This document shows, one piece after another, positions 59,062 through 64,000 of a stretch of DNA of 64,000 nucleotides. This DNA is from VRUE01 sp044867925 (lineage in GTDB: Bacteria > Actinomycetota > Thermoleophilia > Solirubrobacterales > 70-9): positions 62,001 to 126,000 of the forward strand of contig JBIOVV010000008.1 in assembly GCA_044867925.1 (NCBI GenBank), given 5' to 3'. The notes below the pieces were generated by a model, which searched no databases, was not told where the DNA came from, and was given only the letters and a program-made list of their open reading frames with translations. Within the stretch, counting starts at the first letter, position 1; every line of letters starts with the position of its first letter. A program made the position numbers and the translations under genes.

Positions 59062-59191
59062 GGCTTCCTCTCGACGATTCGGCGGCACCTGATTATGTGT
59101 CCCGCGGCAGACGAGGTCGATGCGCCGGGGCATCGCGCGCGCGAGGAGGGGGGTCGACAGGCGCTCGCTCGAGGCCGAGTCGGGGCGCAGC

Positions 59192-59425
59192 TCAGGCGGG
59201 TCTCGTCGGCTTGAGCAGTCCCCAGAGCGAGACGACCGCCCAGGCTCCCTCGAGCAGGAGGAAGCCCCATTGCGCGCCGATCGCGGCGAGTACGGCGAGG
59301 ACGATCGAGCCGACGAGATTGAGGCTGAGGTAAAGGCGCGACTGGGGGTCGAGGCGCTCCACCTGTGCCGCGACGTAGGCGGTCAAGATCAGCGCCGCGC
59401 CGACGACTTGGATGACCTGGTCCAC
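59192..59425 (-). CDS. CBU_0592-type small membrane protein
   Basis: A 77-residue protein with three to four hydrophobic segments (MDQVIQVVGAALILTAYVAA, LYLSLNLVGSIVLAVLAAIG, WGFLLLEGAWAVVSLWGLL). The central pattern QVERLDPQSRLYLSLNLVGS, with an Asn and a Ser in the second helix, and the W-G-F-x-x-L-E-x-A-W motif match proteins annotated CBU_0592 family. GTG start at 59425. Function unknown. Confidence 0.77.
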   Translation of the reverse strand: MDQVIQVVGAALILTAYVAAQVERLDPQSRLYLSLNLVGSIVLAVLAAIGAQWGFLLLEGAWAVVSLWGLLKPTRPA

Positions 59426-59496
59426 GCCTCCAGGCTATTGGCCGGGCGCTCGCTCTCACGTACCGACCGCGGCGTGCGTTTACCTACGTGAAGGGC

Positions 59497-60087
59497 ATGA
59501 GATCGACCTGGACCATCTACGAGAGCCCGCTGGGGCCGCTGACGGCGATCGCCGGCCCGGCGGGGATCCGCGGCCTCTGCTTTCCCGGTCGCTCGCCGCG
59601 GCTGCGCGAGTCCGCGCGACGGCCGCTGCCGGAGCTCGTCGATCAGCTCGACGCCTACTTCGCCGCCGAGCGCCAGGCATTCGAGCTGGACCTGGATCTT
59701 CGCGGCACGCCGCTGCAGCTGGCCGTCTGGGCTCAGCTGCGCGAGATCCCCTACGGCGCCACCGCCTCGTACGGCGAGCTCGCCGGGCGGATCGACGAGT
59801 CGCTCTACCCCGCGGGCCTCGAGCCCTACAAGCGCGTCCGCCTCGCCGCCGCGGCGATCGGCCGGACCCCGACGCCGATCCTGGTGCCCTGCCATCGCGT
59901 GATCGGCGCCGACGGCTCGCTCACCGGTTACGGCGGCGGCTTGCAGCGCAAGCAGGCGCTGCTCGAGCTCGAGGGGCGGGGCGGCGCCGGCCGGCCGCCG
60001 GCGCCGAGCTGGTCGCAGCGCCAGCTGTCCATGCCGGCTGAGCCGCTCAGCCCCGCTGCTCGGTCGGGCGGATCAGGATCTCGTTGA
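59497..60087 (+). CDS. ogt: Methylated-DNA-protein-cysteine methyltransferase
   Basis: A 196-residue DNA repair protein that removes the methyl from O6-methylguanine onto its own cysteine. The active site PCHRV (C132) is flanked by the helix-turn-helix RGTPLQLAVWAQLREIPYGATASYGELA and the arginine finger region. The N-terminal ~65 residues form the usual RNase-H-like cap (IYESPLGPLTAIAGPAG). ATG 59497 lies 3 bases after AAGGG; GTG 59488 would add three residues. The C-terminal ~40 residues (after LELEGRGG) are family-atypical and overlap the convergent SDR gene by 41 bases. Confidence 0.94.
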   Translation: MRSTWTIYESPLGPLTAIAGPAGIRGLCFPGRSPRLRESARRPLPELVDQLDAYFAAERQAFELDLDLRGTPLQLAVWAQLREIPYGATASYGELAGRIDESLYPAGLEPYKRVRLAAAAIGRTPTPILVPCHRVIGADGSLTGYGGGLQRKQALLELEGRGGAGRPPAPSWSQRQLSMPAEPLSPAARSGGSGSR

Positions 60088-60811
60088 CGGAGACGTGCCA
60101 GGGCCGGGTCACCGCGTAGGCGATCGCGTCGGCGACGTCGGCCGCGTCGAGCGTCTGGATGTCGGCGAAGCGCTGCCTCACCTGCTCCCTGACGCCGTCG
60201 CGAATGTGGTCGGAGAGCTCGGTGTCGACGGCACCGGGCTCGACCACGATCGACCTGACTTTGCGGCCGGCGAACTCCTGGCGGAAGGACTCGCTGAAAG
60301 CGCCGACCCCGTGCTTGGTCAGGTTGTAGACGCCTGAGCCGGCCCGGGCGAGGCGACCGGCGACGGAGCTGATGTTGACCAGGTCCGCGCAGCCGCGCTC
60401 CGAGCCCTCGGCGGCGGCGAGCAGGTGGGGCAGGGCGGCATGGGTGGTGTTGATCAGGCCCTTGAGGTTGAGGTCGATCATCCGGTCCCACTCCTCGGTC
60501 GGCGCGCCCTCGATCGGCCCGAGCAGCATCTGGCCGGCGTTGTTGACGAGGACGTCGAGGCGACCGAGCTCATCGACGGTTCGGTCGACCGCGGCGATCG
60601 CCTGCGCCTGGTCGGTGACGTCGGACCGGATCGCCAGCGCGGTATGGCCCTGGCCGCCGATCTCGCCGGCCAGCCGCTCCAGGCGCTCCAGCCGCCGCGC
60701 CGCCACGGCGACCTTGGCTCCCTGGCTTGCGAGCGCCCGCGCGGTCGCCTCGCCGATTCCGCTGCTGGCGCCCGTGACCAGCGCAACTGTTCCGTCGAGT
60801 GAGTTGCTCAT
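60047..60811 (-). CDS. SDR family oxidoreductase
   Basis: A 254-residue classical SDR. TGASSGIG lies at residues 13-20, NNAG at 90-93, the catalytic serine in VNISSVAG (148-149) and Y162/K166 in YNLTKHG. AARRLERLERLA after the second strand has basic residues, favouring NADP. VVEPGAVDTELS and the end ILIRPTEQRG match the serine 3-dehydrogenase/NADP-dependent 3-hydroxyacid dehydrogenase (YdfG-like) subgroup. ATG 60811 gives the normal N-terminus; the frame continues upstream to 60871 without homology. Its 3' end is antisense to ogt. Confidence 0.93.
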   Translation of the reverse strand: MSNSLDGTVALVTGASSGIGEATARALASQGAKVAVAARRLERLERLAGEIGGQGHTALAIRSDVTDQAQAIAAVDRTVDELGRLDVLVNNAGQMLLGPIEGAPTEEWDRMIDLNLKGLINTTHAALPHLLAAAEGSERGCADLVNISSVAGRLARAGSGVYNLTKHGVGAFSESFRQEFAGRKVRSIVVEPGAVDTELSDHIRDGVREQVRQRFADIQTLDAADVADAIAYAVTRPWHVSVNEILIRPTEQRG

Positions 60812-60858
60812 CGCGATGCATCCCTTCGGTCGTCTGCCGGTTGAGAAAGAATCACAGC

Positions 60859-61587
60859 ATGGATGCCGCATTGGCCTGGGGTGCGTTGGCGGCCTCCTCG
60901 CTCCTGCTCGGCGCTCTGCTCGCCTTCGCCCGGCGCTGGCCGGCCCGCCAGGTGGGGCTGGTCCTCGCCTTCGGCGCCGGTGCGCTGATCAGCGCCGTCA
61001 GCTTCGAGCTGGCCGCGGAGGGGATCGAGGTCGGCAGCCTCGGCGCCACCGCGATCGGCCTCGGGGTGGGGGCGCTCACCTATTTCAGCCTCGACGGGCT
61101 GATCGCCCGCCGCTTCTCCGCGGGGCGCGGCCGCGCCGGCCGCGCCGGCGCCTCCGATCCCGGAACCGCGCTGGCGCTCGGCGCCTTCCTCGACGGGATC
61201 CCCGAGCAGCTCGTGCTCGGGATCGGGCTGGCCGCGGGCGAGGGAGTCGGGATCGGGCTCCTGGTCGCGATCTTCGTCTCCAACCTGCCCGAGGCGATCG
61301 GCTCGGCTACCGAGATGCGCAAAGCAGGCACCGAGCGGGCAAAGATCCTGCGCCTCTGGAGTGTCGTCGCCGTAATCTGCGCCCTGGCCAGCGTCACCGG
61401 CTACGCACTCGCCGACGCTGCCTCGGGCGAGCTCCGCGCCGCTATCGACGGCTTCGCCGCGGGTGCGCTGCTGGTGATGCTGATCGACTCGATGATCCCC
61501 GACGCGACCAGGGAGGCGGGGCGGGTCGCCGGCTTGGTGACGACACTCGGATTCGCCGTGGCGACGGCGCTCTCCAGCCTCTCCTAG
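60859..61587 (+). CDS. ZIP-like metal transporter
   Basis: A 242-residue membrane protein with about eight hydrophobic segments. The metal-site helices are LGAFLDGIPEQLVLGIGLA and VSNLPEAIGSATEMRKAG, where D/S-x-x-P-E replaces the H-x-x-x-P-E-G of canonical ZIPs; the altered residues suggest a different ion preference. ATG 60859 starts directly with a membrane helix (MDAALAWGALAASSLLLGAL). It is divergent from the SDR gene across 47 bases. Copy C of the palindromic repeat follows the stop by 35 bases. Confidence 0.86.
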   Translation: MDAALAWGALAASSLLLGALLAFARRWPARQVGLVLAFGAGALISAVSFELAAEGIEVGSLGATAIGLGVGALTYFSLDGLIARRFSAGRGRAGRAGASDPGTALALGAFLDGIPEQLVLGIGLAAGEGVGIGLLVAIFVSNLPEAIGSATEMRKAGTERAKILRLWSVVAVICALASVTGYALADAASGELRAAIDGFAAGALLVMLIDSMIPDATREAGRVAGLVTTLGFAVATALSSLS

Positions 61588-61622
61588 CTAGAAGGCCGCG
61601 TGCGGGTTGCCGGCCAGGCTCC

Positions 61623-61665
61623 GACTGATCGATTGACCCACGGATCCGGTGGCGAAGGTTCAGTC
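61623..61665. repeat. Palindromic repeat family PR44, copy C
   Basis: Begins GACTGATCGATTGACCC, continues ACGGATCCGGTGGC and ends GAAGGTTCAGTC. It matches the reverse complement of copy B along its full length with one gap and a handful of changes. Like copy B it lies between two convergent genes. Confidence 0.62.
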
Positions 61666-61677
61666 GCCCTCGGTCGA

Positions 61678-64000
61678 CTATTTGGTGGCGGTGAGGGTCG
61701 CTGTTGTGTAGGCGGTGCCTTCCGCGGCCGATGCCGTAACCGTTTCGGTGAAGGTGCTGGAGGATCTGGACGTGTAGGTGAAGGTCGTCGCCGATTCGGC
61801 GGCGCCCGTGCTGGGGATCGCCAGCGGGGTGCCGCTGATCGAGCCGGCGCCGCCGCTGACCACGACTTTGGCGGCGTGGCCCGCGCCGACGCCGCTGACC
61901 GTGTTGCCGACGCTGTCGGTGACCGCGACCTTGGCGGTGACTTTGCCGCTGTTGCCGAGGCCGGTCAGGGTGCAGGCGAAGAGGCAGTTGGAGCTCAGAG
62001 TGCCGGCGCTGGCGCTGATGTTGGTCAGGCCCCAGCGTGCCGCTGCCCCCGGCGAGACGGTCATCGCCAGCGGCGTCGGGTTGGAGATCGTGCCGTCGCT
62101 GACCGCGATCGCGGCGGCGCCGGCGCGGTTCAGCTTCATCACCCCGTTTCTCGAATTTGTGACGCCGGCCACCCCGCTGGTGAAGTTGATCGCCGTGGCG
62201 CTGCCGAAGTTGATCGCCACGTTGGCGCTGTTGATGACCGAGGGCAGCGTCCCGTTGGGGCTCGCCGCGGACCCCGAGAAGACGAGGCTCTTGGCGCCGC
62301 TGTAGGTCGTGGCGGTGTTGCCGTAGGGGTCCAGTGCGGTGATCGTGAGGTTGTCGGCTGCGGCGGCGACCGGTGTGGTCGTGGCGGCGGCGAGCAGGAG
62401 TTTCGTCGCCGTCGTCGCCACCGTCAGCGAGACGGTTGCGGTGGTGAAGGTGCCGTCGCTCGCTGTGATCGTGGTCGCGCCGCTCTTGTAGAGCTTCATC
62501 GCGCCGTTCTTTTCACCCGACACGGTTGCGGTCCCTTGGCTGAAGTTGATCGTCGTGGCGGTGCCGAAGGCGACCTCGGTCCCGGCGGAGTCCGAGACCG
62601 TCGGGATGTTCCCGCCGGGGCTGGCCAAGGCGCCGCTGTAGGTGATGCTCTTGGCGCCGCTGTAGGAGGTCGCGACGTTGCCGTAGGCGTCCTGGGCGGT
62701 CGTGGTGAGGTTGTCGGCGGCGCCCGCGGCGGGGGTGGTCGTGGCCGCGGCGAGCACGAGCTTCGAGGCAACGGCGGCACTCACGGTCACTTTCAGCGGC
62801 GCGGATGCGCTGGAGATCGTGCCGTCGCTGACAACGATGTTCGCTTCCTCGGCGTCGTAGAGCTTCATCACCCCGTTTTTGGTCGCAGAGGTGATCGCGG
62901 CGACGCCCGCGGTGAAGCTGATCGGCGTGGCGGTGCCGAAGTTGACCGCGGTGCCCGAGCTGTTGGCGACCGTCGGTTTGGTGCCGCCGGGACTTGCCGA
63001 GGCGCCGGAGAAGGTGAGGCTCTTGGAGCCGGCGTAGGAGGTCGCGACGTTGCCGTAGGCGTCCTGGGCGGTCGTGGTGAGGTTGTCGGCGGCGCCCGCC
63101 GTCGGCGTCGCCGTGGCGGCCGTGAGCATGAATTTCGACGCCGCGAGCGGCGAGACCGCCAGCTCCAGTGGCGCTTTGGTCGAGATCGAGCCGTCGCTGA
63201 CGTTGATGTCGGGCTCGCCGCTTGCGTAGAGCCTCATCAGGCCATTTTTGGACGAGGAGACCGTGGCGACCCCGGCGCTGAAGGCGATCGCCGTGGCGCT
63301 GCCGAAATTGACCGCGGTGCCGCTGCTGTCGACCACGGTTGAGATCGTTCCGCCGGGGCTCACGGGGGCGCCGGAGAAGGTGAGGCTCTTGGAGCCGGCG
63401 TAGGAGGTCGCGACGTTGCCGTAGGCGTCCTGGGCGGTCGTGGTGAGGCTGTTTGCTGCGCCCGCGGCTAGTGTGGTTGTGGCGGCCGTGAGCACGAGCT
63501 TCGAGGCCGCGGCAGCGGATACCGTCACCGCCAGCGGCGTTTTGGCCGAGATCGAGCCGTCGCCGACGCTGAGGCTGGTCGCCCCGCTCTTGTAGAGCTT
63601 CATCGCGCCGTTTTTTGCGGTCGACACGGTGGCGACGCCGGCGCTGAAGCTGATCGCGGTGTCATCGCCGAAGGTCACGTCTGCGCCCGAGGAATCCGAG
63701 ACCGTGGGTGCCGTCCCGCCGGGGCTGGCGAGGGCGCCCGAGAAGACGAGGTCGTGGGAGCCCGTATAGGTGGTGACCGTGCCGCCGCCCGCGTCCTTTG
63801 CCGTGATCGTCAGGTTGTCGGAGGCGCCGGCGGCCGGCGTGAGCGAGGCGGCGCTGAGCGTGAAGTACTCCGCGGGGCCGACGGTCACCGTCGCCGCTTT
63901 GCCGGCGCCGACCGCCGACCAGGAACGCCACCTCGCCGTGACGACGTATTCGTAGGTCCCCGCTTTGAGGCCGCTGTCGACGCAGCTCGTGACGCTCACC
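61678..64000 (-). CDS. Tandem-repeat surface protein, C-terminal part (runs off the right edge)
   Basis: At least 773 residues; the N-terminus lies beyond base 64000. The coding part has five repeats of about 107-124 residues starting with TPAAGAADNLTTTAQDAYGN-type phrases, each followed by VATSYAGSKSLTFSG, SPGGT, FG-x-ATAI-x-FSAGVATVSS and KNGxMKLYxSG. This is an invasin/Big_1-like bacterial Ig fold. The tail after the last repeat has a divergent Ig domain (SSNCLFACTLTGLGNSGKV) and ends STFTETVTASAAEGTAYTTATLTATK. There is no membrane anchor or sortase motif at the C-terminus. A surface adhesin or S-layer-associated role is inference. Copy C of the repeat lies just after the stop. Confidence 0.88.
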   Translation of the reverse strand, partial: VSVTSCVDSGLKAGTYEYVVTARWRSWSAVGAGKAATVTVGPAEYFTLSAASLTPAAGASDNLTITAKDAGGGTVTTYTGSHDLVFSGALASPGGTAPTVSDSSGADVTFGDDTAISFSAGVATVSTAKNGAMKLYKSGATSLSVGDGSISAKTPLAVTVSAAAASKLVLTAATTTLAAGAANSLTTTAQDAYGNVATSYAGSKSLTFSGAPVSPGGTISTVVDSSGTAVNFGSATAIAFSAGVATVSSSKNGLMRLYASGEPDINVSDGSISTKAPLELAVSPLAASKFMLTAATATPTAGAADNLTTTAQDAYGNVATSYAGSKSLTFSGASASPGGTKPTVANSSGTAVNFGTATPISFTAGVAAITSATKNGVMKLYDAEEANIVVSDGTISSASAPLKVTVSAAVASKLVLAAATTTPAAGAADNLTTTAQDAYGNVATSYSGAKSITYSGALASPGGNIPTVSDSAGTEVAFGTATTINFSQGTATVSGEKNGAMKLYKSGATTITASDGTFTTATVSLTVATTATKLLLAAATTTPVAAAADNLTITALDPYGNTATTYSGAKSLVFSGSAASPNGTLPSVINSANVAINFGSATAINFTSGVAGVTNSRNGVMKLNRAGAAAIAVSDGTISNPTPLAMTVSPGAAARWGLTNISASAGTLSSNCLFACTLTGLGNSGKVTAKVAVTDSVGNTVSGVGAGHAAKVVVSGGAGSISGTPLAIPSTGAAESATTFTYTSRSSSTFTETVTASAAEGTAYTTATLTATK
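62300..63830. repeat. Tandem DNA repeats within the surface-protein gene
   Basis: The segment ending GTAGGAGGTCGCGACGTTGC followed by CGTAGGCGTCCTGGGCGGTC occurs almost unchanged at about 62662, 63034 and 63400. The two right-hand copies are 366 bases apart (122 codons) and the next pair 372 bases apart (124 codons). Near-identity at the DNA level implies recent duplication or gene conversion between repeats. Confidence 0.72.

Overview
The window is GC-rich, densely packed bacterial DNA with frequent GTG starts, several TTG starts and very short intergenic gaps. The gene content fits an actinobacterium. The secreted families (long cysteine-poor surface proteins ending in basic tails, a Ycf48-like propeller, repeat adhesin modules) point to class Thermoleophilia (Solirubrobacterales-like). 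That placement is an inference from protein style, not from a marker gene. No transposase, integrase, CRISPR array or rRNA was seen. Two tRNA genes are present: Arg-UCU and His-GUG.

Layout. 0-10 kb: an SDR, msrA, a large GT-C-like membrane protein, SRPBCC and alpha/beta-hydrolase genes, tRNA-Arg, a fatty-acid-hydroxylase-superfamily enzyme and secreted proteins of unknown role. 10-16 kb: a class I amidotransferase, tRNA-His, a secreted propeller and an arsenic operon arsR-arsM-arsC-MFS read leftwards from a strong, apparently leaderless promoter. 16-23 kb: a Crp/Fnr-type regulator, three secreted proteins and an ArsB/NhaD-type transporter coupled to a CBS-domain protein. 23-29 kb: a phosphoketolase-acetate kinase operon, a ZIP transporter and an ABC exporter pair. 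29-33.4 kb: a signalling block with an OmpR-type regulator divergent from a double-PAS hybrid histidine kinase that overlaps a REC-PAS-HD-GYP protein. 33.7-42.7 kb: acyl-CoA dehydrogenase, PfpI, a calcium-repeat surface protein, an acylphosphatase-LigD-phosphoesterase fusion, a second ABC exporter and small redox or lipoprotein genes. 42.8-43.6 kb: a secreted-protein gene of clearly foreign composition with 12 TTA codons. 44-54 kb: dehydrogenases, a CNB-glutaredoxin-like-thioredoxin-reductase-like flavoprotein divergent from an NhaA-DsbA fusion, a cysteine-less DksA-like protein and Lon. 54-58.6 kb: a sugar ABC importer (binding protein and two permeases, no ATPase) ending in a glucosidase-type debranching enzyme. 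58.6-64 kb: small membrane proteins, ogt, an SDR, a second ZIP transporter and the C-terminal part of a tandem-repeat surface protein that runs off the right edge.

How the parts fit: phosphoketolase plus acetate kinase turns sugar phosphates into acetate and ATP, and the maltose-type importer with its debranching enzyme could feed that route. arsR/arsM/arsC/MFS forms one detoxification unit. The kinase and HD-GYP protein link a sensory input to cyclic-di-GMP breakdown.

The most unusual observations are non-coding. A 105-base palindrome at 57260-57364 supplies the first ~35 residues of the debranching enzyme and encodes a look-alike peptide on the other strand. A ~44-base palindromic repeat occurs three times (15787, 47533, 61623). 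A second, related pair of hairpins lies at 2251 and 51459. The acylphosphatase-LigD-phosphoesterase fusion at 37884 is the most unusual protein architecture.
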